This document shows positions 35,546 to 47,710 of a stretch of 64,000 nt of DNA, piece after piece. This stretch comes from Albifimbria verrucaria (taxonomy: Eukaryota > Ascomycota > Sordariomycetes > Hypocreales > Stachybotryaceae): the NCBI GenBank assembly GCA_020081605.1, contig JAHREC010000013.1:1984001-2048000 (forward strand), given 5' to 3'. How positions within the stretch are numbered: the stretch's first letter is position 1; each line of letters opens with the position of its first letter. Under the pieces are notes generated by a model, which had not been told where the DNA came from, did no database searches, and saw nothing but the letters and a program-made list of their open reading frames with translations. Made by a program: the position numbers and the translations under genes.

Positions 35546-38320
35546 TCAGAAGCATGCAAGATATCGGCAAACGGCGACTCGATCATGTATACGTACGGAA
35601 CGGAGTCTCAAGAAACATGTCCCATCCCATTCTATCCATCCACCCATCCAGGCCGGTTGGCTAGGGCAGGCTACTCAAAACATGCCCTTCGTGTCTCGAC
35701 ACACTCTCGTACCTGACTGGCCATCTGACCGTTCCCAGGTGGCGGATGGCTCGTTTCCCAGGGTGACTTCAGACAATGCTTTGTCCAGATCCACGCCTCC
35801 CGCGTTGCTGCTCGGATCCGTCACGGTAACACCCATTGCTGCTGCTGCTCTTGGCATGCGGCAAAAAGTTGCCCATGGCCACCTGCGGAATTTCGTATCA
35901 GTCCGCTTGCAAGCTCACGATAGTCGCTGGAGGCCAGACAGCAACCAGCGACACTAGACCACCCCAGGCTAGTCCCACGCTTGGCGCTGCAACCGTCCTG
36001 TGCAGGCCCGGTTGCTACGCAGGGGTGTTGCTGTGGGTGTGGGAGCAATCGACCACTTTTCCACTCAATCGCGCGCCTACCCGGACATGTGGCTGCAGGC
36101 TTGTGGGAAGCTTCAGTCACCGGCTCGATTCCATTTGCCTAGAATGGCCCATCTTCGTATTGTCCTAGGCGTTTGCCGATACGTTGCCAGCTGAACTTCG
36201 TCAACACACGGCAAAGCGCTGAAGACTCTTCGCTCAACACGTCCTTGCGCACAAAAAGATAAGGAAAAAGAAATTAGCCCAATCGTTTGGCCCGGTCTCA
36301 TTTCATTCATCTCTTTCGGAAAAACGCGCCAGAACCCAAGCCAAGCCAAGTCCAGTCGACGGATGTGAAACCCGCCCTGCCCAGACCAATCCATTTTACC
36401 CATCCCTCCCCCATCCCACTCAGAAATTGTATCAAATTTCGGAGTAGCAGGTTTCGGCTGCGACGGACAGGAACTTTCATCAACAAGACTAGTCTTGGCC
36501 ACTCCTTGGCCCCTCTCCTCCGACCCATCTGGCGCCAACCTGCCGACGATACTAGCCCATGGAAGGCGATGGCACCTATCGTCATCATCACCATCATGTG
36601 CTGTTAGCTTTGGACGCACAGACGACATGATAGCGGCTGTGCCAACCTCGTCTTTCTCCACCTGATCGTTGAAGACCTTCCGTGGTAGCCCTCCTACAAT
36701 TGGCCCGCCCGCATAGTGATGGTAGCGGTTGGGCCATGTTGGTCTGTGCTTCCCATCGTGATGCTCACACAGCTTGTGTCGGCACATTGTCCCAAAGCAT
36801 CCGCTTGGGTGTCAAGGATGGATGCCAGGCACACCCACACTGCAACCCCATGAACAAACCGTTGCCGACGTCGCATGTAATTTAACCACCAGAAGCCACC
36901 TCTACTTGTTTCAAAGAAGTTGTGAGAAAAGCTTGTCTAGCTCCAAACCTGACCGTCTGCTTCATTGCCCGGTTCATCGCCGTGAGCTTCGTGCGTGCCA
37001 CAGACGAGAAGAAAAGCTCCCCACCAATGATTGTTGCCAATTGCAATTCCCACAGTCCTCTCTCTGTTGGGCGCACCTCGGATCGCTTGGGGTTGCTTGG
37101 CTGCGAGAGGTGCAAGTCTGCAGCCGCCCCAGCAACAAGCCCCCGAGACACACCTTACCAGGCCTGGTAAGCAGTTTCGTCAATCTCCCGCCCCAGCCTC
37201 TCTCTATTTGCTGCTGCTTCTCATCGCTTTTTGGCTTTTCCACCCATGTCGTAACCCGAATTTGGCTGTATACTCGATTATCTGTTTGCACTTCGATGCT
37301 CATGTGTACCCACTGCCCCAGGGCCTGCCACGTTGGACAGGCACCCTGGCCTTGACACACCATCATGACGCTCGCTCTCTTCTCTTGACCCGTTAACCGA
37401 GCGGTCAGCATAAAATCGCCGACCAGAAAAGGGCCATAATTCCAACCCCACAAAGTGTATTCATTCCAAGGTGGTGTTTTTTAGCAAGATGTGATATTTA
37501 GGCTTGGGGCCCATGGAGTGAATAAAGTAGAGCTTCATATCCTCCACGAGCGGTGGTATCTGGTCTGCACTATGTTAGCACGAACGAGATAGTCCGATGG
37601 CTGTGTAGTAGGTCGTTGCTCTCTCCTTCTTCTTCCATTCTTTTCTTTGTTTCTTTTTCTTCTCCGAGACGAATGGGCCCTGGTCGTTGATTTATTAATA
37701 AGAGAAGCTCCGTGTCAACTGGGCGCCATATCACAATGAGCCTTTAGATGTCTTGAGTGTATCACTGGATGCGTACAGAATAGGACATGCTTCCTAGGTT
37801 CTCGGCTCCAAGCTCATTCAAAGCCATTCGCAGCTTCGCATATCTGACCAAGTCCTGGTATACACTCGTTTGTTTATTTATTTATTTATTGTCATGCTGT
37901 GTTTTCTCCCCTTTTTATCACTTGAAGGTTGAGGTTTGTTTGCATTGCGACCAGATTTGATACTGTGACTCGAGTTGCTATGATACCGAAGGCCAGGGAT
38001 ACATTCGCAGCAGGTCCCACCTGTGACAACTGTAGCCCAAAGACACTTGCAGGCCAGGTACCCCCAAGCTAAGATAAGGCACTGCCTTTACGCCAGATCC
38101 GTACAGGAAACACGGGAAGCCTCGCGGCTGCTGCTGCTTAAATTTAGTGCTGCATGATACCTTACATCAGCCTCGTCCATCTAACCTGAGCTCCAGCAAC
38201 GTGACTTCAACTTCGCTACCTCCATCCCCAGGCTCGTCATTTCAGCATCTAGCTTGGGAGCCATATTTCCATAATGCGACAGTGTGCAGCTCTACAACGC
38301 CGTAAATATCTTCCAAAGCT

Positions 38321-39945
38321 ATGGACCGCCTGCCAAGGGAATTGGTCGACGCCATCCTGGTGCAATGCGTCGCCCGTGGGCCCAAGAACGACGTGCTCCG
38401 GCTCCGGCTTGTCTGCCGAGCCTTCAATGCTACTTTGAAGCCATACGCATGCCGTACTCTCGGGCTTGAGTTCTCCCGCTTGAGCAAATCTAGCTCTCGT
38501 TCTCACCCTGATCCGCTTGCACTACAGTCCATCGCTCATCATTGCAAAAGCTTATATATTGACCTAATGGTATTGCGCGATGACAGTACGTGGCCTTTCT
38601 CCCGAGCCAAAGTTAAACAAACATACGTTAACACTTAGTCTGCAGTGGAGGTTGAGTTCCTGAGCAGTGTCTTTGCACGAGCCCCGTCTATGATCGAGTT
38701 TTGTGAAGCACTGCAGAGCAAATACTGCATGGGCGAGGCGTCCTTACCGAGTTGGAGTATCTGGATGCTTTGGAAACTCTTCTTTCGGCCTGTCGCGACG
38801 TTGATAGGCTACGGCTAAATCTGCCGTTCCAGTTAGTGGGCAGGCACTGCAATGCGGCGACCATGATTCTCGCCATCACCTTGAAGGCGTTTGCCCACAG
38901 GCCGGAGGATGATTCTGTGCACTTGAAAACACTTGTGCTCGAGAACGTTACAGATATCGCCATATGTCGTCTGTGGACAAATCCCACCGATGTGACGAAT
39001 ATAATGAGAGTGGTCCAAAGCCTCGAGCATTTGGTCATGACTATACGGCGGTATGAGTTTCAACCCTTGCGCGTTGGGCTGTTCGGTGTATGTCTCTGGA
39101 ACTTAATTGAGGATGCTCAGCATCTGAAGAGCCTTTGCCTTGTTGGTACGGATCACGATGATCGTCCTCCGCGCGGGTTGAAGCAGACAAAATCCTGGCA
39201 GATGCCGGTGGAGGAATGGCGAACGCATGCTTTACCAGCACCTCGAGTTATTCTATCGAACCTAACTCGTCTCGAATTGAAACGTATCGAAGTCGACTCC
39301 GACGCATTTGTCAAATTTGCAGACAACTTTGGGCTCACACTTGAAGAACTCTATCTGAACGAGGTTTACTTAAAAACAGAACAATCGCGGGAATGGAACG
39401 AGGACTCGACAAAGGTCCTTTGGGTGGGCGTTCCAAATCAACGACCGACGGAAGATTGTCGCTGGGTAGCCATGGCATTGCGAAGCTCTGCACGCAGGCT
39501 GCGTATCTGCCGAGCCTCGTTCCTTGCATACGACCATTACCTGAGTGAGGATGTGTCGAGGGTAGAAGATGCCTCGCCGCATCCAGAGTTTGATTTGATC
39601 GACCCTTGCGGGCTCGGAAGAAGCATCTCACAACGCTTCGTGGAGGTCGTTGGTGGCATTGAACAACCACCTTCCCCAAAGGGCGATCCAGTCGAGTATC
39701 TCGCTGCAGATGCGACTTTCGATCACCTTAACCATTGCCTAGTTCCTCGAGCGCGAGCTTTGAGGGTGGTGGAATACGATGCGAATGCATACCAGACGGC
39801 AGTAGCGAATACAACATCGGAGTGGCAGAAAAGTATAGATGGCGTCTTCACAAATTGCAACACTAATACCCTTGACGAGTTGCATTATATCGCAGAAACA
39901 GCGTGCGAAGGGATGAACGAGTTGCATCGACGACGGGCAGAATAG
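38321..39945 (+). CDS. F-box protein
   Basis: Probable substrate-recognition subunit of an SCF ubiquitin ligase. The model is exon 38321-38585, a 60-nt intron (GTACGT donor, CTGCAG acceptor) and exon 38646-39945; about 521 residues. The F-box is at the very N-terminus (MDRLPRELVDAILVQCVA, then LRLRLVCRAFNATLKPYACR). The rest has leucine-rich repeat-like strands such as HLKTLVLENVTDI, LKSLCLVG and LTRLELKRIEVDSD, which is the usual layout of fungal F-box proteins with unknown targets. One A is missing from the aaa run at 38720-38722; restoring it joins the SSVFARAPSMIEFCEALQ part to the long downstream frame starting near 38752. It is convergent with CYS3, with 281 bases between stops. The substrate is unknown. 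Confidence 0.85.
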
Positions 39946-40226
39946 ACGGCTGAGAAGCCATTAATGATGGAACATGACCTCACACCTCATTTTTCCCCTG
40001 CGAATTCCGTGCCATGCATATGAACTTGTTTAAATTATTTCATTTCTAATCCGTACGCCTATAGGAAGGAGCAGCAACAGCGCTCTTATGCAACACCAAC
40101 CGTTCAAAGTCTACTCGCAAAAACATGCATGACTTATCCTGCTTTTTCCGGCCCGTGATGACGGGTAGGCCCTCTCCAAAGATATAAGAAATCCGCCGCT
40201 CTAAAACACGAAAAACAAGTAACTTC

Positions 40227-41460
40227 TTAGATGCCGTTAGGAGCAGCCTTTGATGCACTGATGGCCTTCTCGAGAGCCTGCAGCACATCGTTCTTGAGAT
40301 CCTCGGCCTCCTCGACACCACAGCTGATTCTGACCAGGTCATCGAAGACACCGACGGCCTCCCTCTGGTCCTTGGGGATACCGGCGTGGGTCATGCTGCT
40401 AGGAAGCTCAACCAAACTCTCAACACCACCCAAGCTCTCGGCCAGGGTGAAGATCTTGGTGAGCTGGCAGAAACGCTCGGCAGCGGCGTGGCCGCCGCGG
40501 ATGCGGAACGACAGCATTCCACCGCCCATGCCGTTGCGGTGCTGCTTGAGGGCAATCTGACGGTGAGGGTGAGAGTCAAGGCCGGGGTAGTTGACGGCAA
40601 TGACGTTGGGGAAGCCTCGAGCGCCTCAGCAACGGCGGTGGCATTGCGGGATGCCTCACGGGCACGCAGATGCAGGGTCTTCAGACCACGGTGAGCCAGC
40701 CACGAGTCGAATGCCGAGGGACAGCACCAATTGCGTTCTGCAGGAAACCCAGGCGGGCCTTGAGGTCATCGCTGTTGAAAGCAGCGACACCCATGACAAC
40801 ATCGCTGTGGCCGTTGATGTACTTGGTGACACTGTGGACGACGATGTCGGCGCCAAGATCGAGGGGTTCTGGACGTAAGGTGACAGGAAGGTGTTGTCAA
40901 CAACAACCATGACACCACGCTTGTGAGCCTCGGTGACAACAGCGCGGATGTCGACAAGGCGCAGGGTGGGGTTGCTAGGACTCTCGATCCAGATGAGGCG
41001 GGTGTCATCAGTGATGTGCTCGCTGATGTCGACCTCGATCTCAGGGGTGAAGGTGACCTTGACACCGTGGGCCTTGGCTACCTGGGTGAAGTATCGGTGG
41101 GTTCCACCGTAGACATCGGAGACGGAAATGACGTGACTACCAGCGGCAAGGCTCTGGAGAATGACAGCAGTGGTGGCGCTACCGCTAGAGAAGGCGAGGG
41201 CATAGCGGGCATGCTCGAGAGCGGCGACGGCGGTCTCGAAGTTGGTTCGGTTGGGGTTGGAGGATCGCGAGTACTCGTACTCGCCGACGGGCTTGCCAAC
41301 GGCCGTCTGGGCGAAGGTGGTGGAGAGGGAGATGGGCTCAATCACGGCGCCAGTGACAGGGTCGTGGGGAGCCGGCGTGCACAGCAAGGGTACCAAAGCC
41401 GTGGACGGGGTAGGAGCCCGCGGGGGTATCGACAACCTCGGGAACGATCGAAGGAGACAT
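40227..41460 (-). CDS. CYS3: Cystathionine gamma-lyase
   Basis: PLP enzyme of reverse transsulfuration that splits cystathionine to cysteine, 2-oxobutyrate and ammonia in the cytosol. Single exon, about 411-412 residues. Family signatures are IEPISLSTTFAQ, YEYSRSSNPNR, the SGSATTAVILQSL loop, DVYGGTHRYF, IWIESPSNPTLRLVDI, VVDNTFLSPYVQNP, the PLP lysine in SVTKYINGHSD near residue 210, and the C-terminal ESLGGVESLVELPSSMTHA. SLGGVESL and the lack of a long N-terminal domain favour gamma-lyase over gamma-synthase. Coding C-run errors occur at plus-strand gggg 41366-41369 (one extra or two missing), gggg 40863-40866, ggg 40718-40720 and gggg 40608-40611 (one missing each). The ATG at 41460 gives MSPSIVPEVVDTPAGS. 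The upstream region has a sulfur-regulator-type site. Confidence 0.93.
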
Positions 41461-41743
41461 GGTTGCAGCAGGTGGACGGCAACCGGGTAGTTGTAGGGTG
41501 TTGGGTTGAAGACAATGGAAGCGATTCCAAAGGGCTTCAAGAAGGTTTGCGAAGGGTCAGGGTAGGTAGGCGTGCGATAGTGGTGGGGAGGGGCTGAAAA
41601 CGTCAATCGATAAGAATGACTTGATCAGGACACAAGAGTGACAACAACTCTGGAGCTACCACAAGACTGATGAGGTCCTTGAAAAATGGAGGGATGAGAG
41701 GATGAGGGAGGGAGGAAGAGGAGGAGAGGAGCAGGGTATTTGA

Positions 41744-41770
41744 CAACAATTGGTAAAAAAAAAATTGTTG
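41744..41770. repeat. 8-base inverted repeat in the CYS3 promoter
   Basis: CAACAATT (41744-41751) is mirrored by AATTGTTG (41763-41770) around an A-rich 11-base loop, about 290 bases upstream of the CYS3 start. It could be a hairpin in DNA or in a leader transcript, or a dyad binding site. Confidence 0.55.
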
Positions 41771-41964
41771 CTAGCTAGAGAGTCCGTCAGTGGGACTAGA
41801 TTGTCGCAGGAGGCGGAATATGGGTAGGTATTATAAGGTATGGAGTCGCAAGGCGTGTCGGTGTGCTTAGTGTCTGGGCTGGGCTTATCAATCCGTTTTT
41901 TTCTCTCTCGTCTTTCAGTCCCTGCAAAACTCCACCAAGGACCGAGGTGCCGTCAACTCTAATT

Positions 41965-41974
41965 ATGGTGTCAT
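41965..41974. promoter_or_regulatory. Sulfur regulator CYS3/MetR-type site ATGGTGTCAT
   Basis: This decamer fits the consensus ATGRYRYCAT bound by the Neurospora CYS3 bZIP protein, whose Aspergillus counterpart is MetR. Both activate sulfur-acquisition and cysteine genes when sulfur is limiting. It lies 505 bases upstream of the cystathionine gamma-lyase start, a gene in the expected regulon. A match is expected by chance about once in 65 kb, so position supports it, but binding is inferred. Confidence 0.55.
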
Positions 41975-44080
41975 CGACGGAAAGGCTACATTGGGAAACG
42001 GGCCAAGGTCTGGCCTTTATAATCAGGACAGTATTACTGTACCTTGTCTCGCCGCGCATGTAGCTGAGGCGAGGTACTTGCTGGCGTGGTATGCAATGGC
42101 AGACGCTTCCCTGTGTCGTGTGTCTCTGGTAATGGAACAAGTGTTTGAGAGCCACCACCCTTGCTGGAGCAAGCAATCACGTCAAGAAATGATGCAATTC
42201 TTGGATGGCATTTGTCTATGTCCGGAGCTCGGCTTTGGTAGGTATGAAAAGGAGAAGCAGTCACGGCGTCATTGTCTTGGATATTTTTCATTTTTTGGTT
42301 CTTGTTCCTTTGGAGTTTCTTGTTCATGGCATCTACAAAAGACAGGTACTTCACCGCGAAGTACTCCCTCCCACTGGCGATGGTCCGAGTGAGGGAGATG
42401 GAGGGAGGGATGCAATCGACAACATGGCATTGATGATGAGCAATCGGCTGCACAAGGAACGCCCTCTGACCAATGCGGGGCCCGGATGAGCTGATTCCAC
42501 ATGGCAGATTCTGGAGCTGGAGGGCAAGGAGGGGTTACCTTTCCCTCCCATGTGCGTGTAATGTAATGCATGATTATCGAGCAAAGATCTTTTGCATTCT
42601 GTATGACAAGACATGGCCATGCTGCCGTACGCCAGGGCGGCCAGATACGGCTCACCACCAAGGCACCGCACCGCGAGGGGTTTCCGATGGCTGTGTGGAT
42701 ACGCAACGGGGCACGATTGCTCTTGTAAGCAGGTGCATCTGTCGCGCGTGAATCACTCGCGTGCATCTGCGCAAGCGGGAAGCGTGAAGGTCAAGGTGAG
42801 GACGGGGAGTTGGTTTGTGTTATTAATAGTTTGCTCTGGCCGTCCGTGTGCAGCTCTGCTTCGCTGCTCATTGGCAGGGTTCATGACGAGCTATACGTAA
42901 CAGAAAAAAAAGAAGGAGACGAGAAGACGAGAAAATAAATGAGGACTCGGCCCGCGGCCTGGGCAACCAGAGAGCTGTGTGGTGCTGTGTGGTGAGGGTT
43001 GAAACACGTTGATCATGTGCGCCTGGATATTGGACGCCCGCTTTCTCGAATATCTCGACAAGTGTACGAATGTGGTGGTGAGCGCGGGCCGTGACTCGAC
43101 AGCTCGTGTAGTTGTCTGACGACTCAGTTGGCATTCAGCAATTGCCATGCAACTTAGGAGTCATGGTAATGCACGAGGGTCACACAGCAAGGGACCATTT
43201 TACCCCTCACCCTTCTAGAACTCGGGAACAACTGGAGCATAGTAGCGAGGAGCCCGCGTGCCTTATCAGTCCAAGTTAATTGCCGGCTATACTGTACTAT
43301 GTATGCGTCTCCTTTGGCAGAACCGGGCATGTTTGCCAGAAACCCCAAACCGGCAACAGCCCGCGCTGCATGAGTGCTGCGTTGCACCACGGACGGGCTG
43401 TTGCCCATCTGGGTCTGAGATAAGGCATCGCCGTTGTAGCTGGCAAGCGAGCCTCTTACCAGCACGACCTCACATCCCGTTTTCGGTCTCAACTCGCGCA
43501 CAGAGTTTCCGGCCCCGTGACGCTGATCGTAACCGTGCTGACGACTAAGTAAGATCAAGGCCTCACCAAGGCCCGTATGCGAGACTGTTGTGGCAGCATA
43601 GCTCAGCCACTGGGCGCACGCCGTGCTGACTACAAAACGTAGTTGACTCGGACCCGGGACGACTTGTGCACGACGGAACGGCAAAATCTTGATCCGGTAC
43701 TCGATTCGGTAATTGCTCAGATGGGTTAGATCGGAGTTCGGGGTACAAGTTGATCCAGGCAATCATGTACGTACCGGCAACTTACCCGACTTGGTAGCCC
43801 GACATGGTAGCGATTTCGAACTCGTCTCATCTCTGTGATGGAAACGCAAGCGTATTCCCCCTGGGTGTGGCAGTGTTACGCCAAATCTCACCTCCACCAG
43901 CGTCACTAACCCCAGGGACGGGTGGCTGGGACCGGGAGACGGCTGTTCAAACCACCCGTTCCATCCATATTCGTAGTCTACCCGTCATCAATTGGGGCGA
44001 TGCAAAGCAAACGGGATCTAGGTGTGGCGAGGAAGGTTTGCGCCTAAAACGATCGATTTCAACAGAACGAGATCCAAAAC

Positions 44081-44690
44081 CGATAGCGATAGCGTGTAAC
44101 ACCCCTGGAAGGCCGCGGCAGCTACAGCGCGTAATGCCCCGGAAGGCCGTGACAGTTACAGTGTATCACGGCCTGTACGGCCCTGGGAGCCAGCGCCTGT
44201 AGCACCCTGGTAGGCCTGAGGATCTTCGCGGTCCCGGGGCTTTGTGGGTTATATAAGCCACTTGGGCCAATTGAAAACCGAACGTGGGAAGTGCGAACCG
44301 TCTCAAAAGGGATAAGGGGTTGATTTTGACCATACCTGGAGGCGCGAACCAGTGGTTCGGAGCTTGGTTTTAGCTGGAATGACCGTGAGATACAGTCCGA
44401 TATCTTTCCCATTTTACACCATAAATAATTGAGTACTGTGTAGATCAGAGATCTTGGCACTTAATATTAGTGATGTCTATGAGAAATTGATATAGAAAAT
44501 GTTAAAAAATGTTTGAAAAATGTATAAGCAGTTAAATGTGGAAAGAAAGAAGAAAAAAACAGGGAAAATCTTGAAATATAATACTCAAAGAGTATTAAGC
44601 GGAAATAAAGTTATAAATATATAATAAATTAATTATAATACTATTAAAAATACCATACGCCTTATCTTACTCTAAGCCTAAGGCCTAAGG
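44081..44690. mobile_element. Degenerate repeat relic with hairpin and AT-rich tail
   Basis: The left half (44090-44230) has two diverged direct copies of a unit of about 35 bases built on GGAAGGCCG and GCTACAG/GTTACAG. It also has a perfect inverted repeat, GGCCGTGA (44145-44152) with TCACGGCC (44166-44173). The right half (44460-44680) is extremely AT-rich and TpA-rich, unlike anything else in the window. GC-rich subterminal repeats next to TpA-rich DNA are what a transposable element mutated by repeat-induced point mutation would leave. No transposase or reverse transcriptase is readable, so the class is unknown. Confidence 0.5.
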
Positions 44691-45049
44691 GCGTGCTATA
44701 GAAAGATATAGCCTGAGGTATCGGAGCTGGATTCGGCTGCCGAGAGCCAACCCTCCCTTTCCATCTTTGTCTTTTTCGTCCACCCCCGGTCACCGCAAGG
44801 CCCATAATCGCACTCACCCTTACCTTATATAACCTGGCCAGCAACCCGAAAACGAGCTCTCGAGGACGACGTACCCGAACCGTGCATCCACCCGCTGCAT
44901 GTTGGTCGCCCACGACACCGCTTGACAAGCGAGGGCGACTTCACTACTCGTGTGCTGCTTGTTGCGATGCTGTCTGCACGCGTCGTGCCCGGGTTCAGTG
45001 TCCAGCAACAGCTTCGGACCCAATCGACCTCCTGCAGGTCAAATCATTC
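44691..45049 (+). promoter_or_regulatory. Upstream region of the Zn2Cys6 gene
   Basis: About 360 bases between the AT-rich relic and the Zn2Cys6 start. It includes TATATAA-like sequence near 44824-44832. The coding frame stays open upstream to 44882, but those residues show no zinc-cluster family character, so they are treated as leader. Confidence 0.5.
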
Positions 45050-46728
45050 ATGATGCCACCACGCCGCTCGCATAGAAAGTCCCGTGCTGGGTGTAGGAGA
45101 TGCAAGAGCCGAAAGATAAAGGTTTGTCCCTGATCCCCAGTTTCACTTGTCGCGAGCCGTTGGTCCTGCGAACGACCGCATCGCCAATTGCCCTCGTTTC
45201 CCCTTGCATCGCGTAGCCTCCTGCCTTCCTACCTCCCTACCCCTTTTGACTGTCCGTTTGAACCGGTCGTGGCCTAATCCGAGTCTTGCTTCCTGTTAGT
45301 GCGATGAAGTCCACCCGCGATGTGGCAATTGCGTCAAGCATGGCGTCGCATGCGATTTTGAAAGCCGCGAGGTTCTAGATGAACTGGCTACCCCCTATCC
45401 ACCACCTCCAGCACCAGCACTGGCACCATCGCCAACCCATCCACCACAAATAACTCCGCCGCTGCGTCGGTAGCAGCTTCTGTTTCCACGTCGGGAGCGT
45501 CCACAGCCGAAAGCCCGCGTGCTTCTACGACCGCCTCCCTCAATATCCCTCGAACTCCCTCTCTACAACCTTCTCCGGGGCCCTTGCCGGCGCCTCTCAC
45601 ACCGATTAGCACGCAGCCTTCGTTCGCAGCAACCTCGACCTCCGCCGGACAGATCGACAGATTGCTGGAGTTGCGTCTCATGCACCAGTACATCACGGTC
45701 ACATCCAAGACCTTGCTCACGAATTCGCCCGTCGCCGAGGATGTTTGGCAGAAGACGGTCCCGCAGACGGCGTTCCAAGGCCGGGCATACCTTGTCGACG
45801 CCATGCTCTCCGTAGCTGCCCTGCATCTGCGCTCCCAGAATCCCGAGGACAAGACGCTTGTCCGGGCTTCCCACGCATACGCCGCGTCCACCTTTTCAGA
45901 GTATTGTGCTGCGCTGAATAGCGGCATCACTCCCGAGAATGCCGAAGCTCTGTTTTTGACAGCTGCCCTAATCTCCTTTCAATCGGCGGCATCCCGAATA
46001 TTCACAAAAGATGACGCCGAGGTGGACTCTGGCGGCGCAAGCTCCCGTTACACGCTACCATCAGCATGGTTCCACGCCTTCCAAGGAGTCAGGACGGTCA
46101 CTGCTTCGGCGTGGCGATGGATCTTCAATAACCCCGCGTCAAGGCCGTCATGGATACTCAGCCTGGTTTCACCCTGAACCTGAACCCTCTGGATTCGACT
46201 TCTTTCTTTGGTCATTTGCTCGAAGGCGTCGAGGCTGAGCTTGCAACCGAGGATCCTATGCATTTTTCGTCGACGGGCCAGGCATACTCGCATGCCATTT
46301 GTGTTCTCAACTACGCTCACAAGAACTTGTACCCTGCAGCAGCGCTCGCTTTCCCAGCTACCGTTTCACGCCGATTCATCGAGTTGATGGAAGCAAAGCG
46401 GCCTCGCGCGCTCGCCATTCTAGCTTGTTTCTTCGCGCTGCTGAAGCGAATGGACGATGTCTGGTGGCTTCAAGATGCGTCGCGCCGCGAAGTCATGGGG
46501 CTTGTGAGCATGTTTGAGCGAGGGTCCCAGTGGTGGTCACATTTAGAGTGGCCAATTCGAATTGCCCTATGGGACGGTGGTCCCATCCCAACAGACGTCT
46601 GGGGCACTGAGTGGGATATGAACACAGAGAGAGACGATGGATTCGTCGACACCATGATCAGTCACATAGAATTGATGTCTGAGCTGGTTACCCAGGCACA
46701 CAACGTTGGCGTTCCCCCACCACATTAG
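45050..46728 (+). CDS. Zn2Cys6 transcription factor, Upc2-like layout
   Basis: Predicted nuclear DNA-binding regulator of about 500 residues; exons 45050-45121 and 45300-46728. The binuclear zinc cluster is complete: C-RR-C-KSRKIK-C, then DEVHPR-C-GN-C-VKHGVA-C. The 178-nt intron splits it just before the third Cys. A Ser/Thr/Pro linker follows, then a helical regulatory domain (LLELRLMHQYITVTSKTLL, VWQKTVPQTAFQGRAYLVDA, LSVAALHLRSQNP) resembling Upc2-type sterol regulators. Two missing C bases break it, at ccccc 45391-45395 and cccc 46132-46135; the coding part then runs to the TAG at 46726-46728. ATG 45050 or 45053 is preferred because the protein begins directly with the basic MMPPRRSHRKSR. 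Target genes are unknown; the adjacent oxidoreductase is a candidate. Confidence 0.88.
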
Positions 46729-47710
46729 GCGGATCACCGCCGCTCACACTTGATTCTCCGGACTAAGGAAGGAAGGAGTCTTGAGAATAGGTCTGGAGAG
46801 GCAGCGGGGCATGGAGAGTGTGCTTATTGTTGAAACGAATTGCAAAACTTATAGTCGGGATAGCGATTACGCTTGAGAAGAAGCGAGGGAGCTTATGAGC
46901 AGGTACAACTTGTGAACGGGGTTATGGGAAGGCGTTATTGATGAGGCCACGATAGATTTGGCACGAAGGACCATTGATTCAGGTAGGACGTATTCCACCT
47001 CGCTGGATTTAGGGAAGCGCAAGATATTCAGGACTAGGTCTGGAACCCGGGAGAATTATCAGAGAATATAATTACTTTGTATGGCACTGAACTCTTGATG
47101 GTATCCGCAGGAGGACAAGGGTATGAGGATAGATCAGTACAGATAGCGATGGGCGATGAATAAGCAGGTATGCGCACGGAAAGGAGCTCGCGATCGTCAG
47201 CCGTAGTGTATTGTTTCCAACATCATGAATGAAGTTTGATCTGAGTCCGATATTGCCGTACGAATGGTGGTATAGCTCCGGTCGAAGTGACTTGCTGTGG
47301 TTCCAAACTATGCAAGACGGTTGCTGCTCTCGCCAATCAAGCTCCCATGAATACGGGAAGCGGTTAGCGTCCGGAGGTAAAAGCAGGGGCGGCTGATCCG
47401 TGTGCCGGTGTGAGGATCCAAGGCTGGACGGCCATAATGGAGGTTGATGGACATAAGCACAAGGATGAAGAGTATATAATGGGTGAGACGTCTGTCGGTT
47501 GGGAAGAAGAAATGATCAGACACACTCAAGGAAGCATAAACACTCCACGGCTTCTCTATTCTCTGGTATAGTTCAGGAATTCCTTGTATCTACACGACAA
47601 TCCTCAGCTCTTATACAACATTGCCTACCACATTCATACTACATCAGCACCATTTCCCAAGATCCAAACAATTACTTTTCTTTCTCTCAACTCTTCATAA
47701 TCGACTCCAA
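46729..47710 (+). promoter_or_regulatory. Intergenic region before the oxidoreductase gene
   Basis: About 980 bases carrying the 3' end of the Zn2Cys6 gene and the promoter of the oxidoreductase. A TATATAAT sequence lies near 47472-47479, about 235 bases before the ATG, followed by a pyrimidine-rich leader (47675-47695). No gene is seen. Confidence 0.5.

Larger units (their letters stand above)
35051..38320. other. Intergenic region between the GPI protein and F-box genes
   Basis: About 3.3 kb. The first few hundred bases are the promoter of the GPI-type gene and include a (GAGGT)4 tandem at 35258-35277. A GGGCCA tandem lies at 35526-35545, and a TTTA microsatellite near 37872-37890. The 224-codon minus-strand frame at 36113-36787 shows no domain or codon logic that I recognise and is opposed by other frames. 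No gene is called. Confidence 0.5.
41461..44080. other. CYS3 promoter and gene-free region
   Basis: About 2.6 kb. The first 550 bases belong to the CYS3 promoter and contain a GATA-type AATCGATAAG site (41605-41614), a hairpin (41744-41770) and an ATGRYRYCAT site (41965-41974). A purine-rich stretch runs at 41690-41735. Beyond about 42100 the open frames, including 43154-43762 (202 codons, minus), match nothing known to me. Confidence 0.5.

Noticed and set aside
36113..36787. A 224-codon minus-strand frame
   Set aside because: No domain, signal or conserved motif, and other frames overlap on both strands.
43154..43762. A 202-codon minus-strand frame
   Set aside because: No recognisable family and no intron or codon pattern supporting it.
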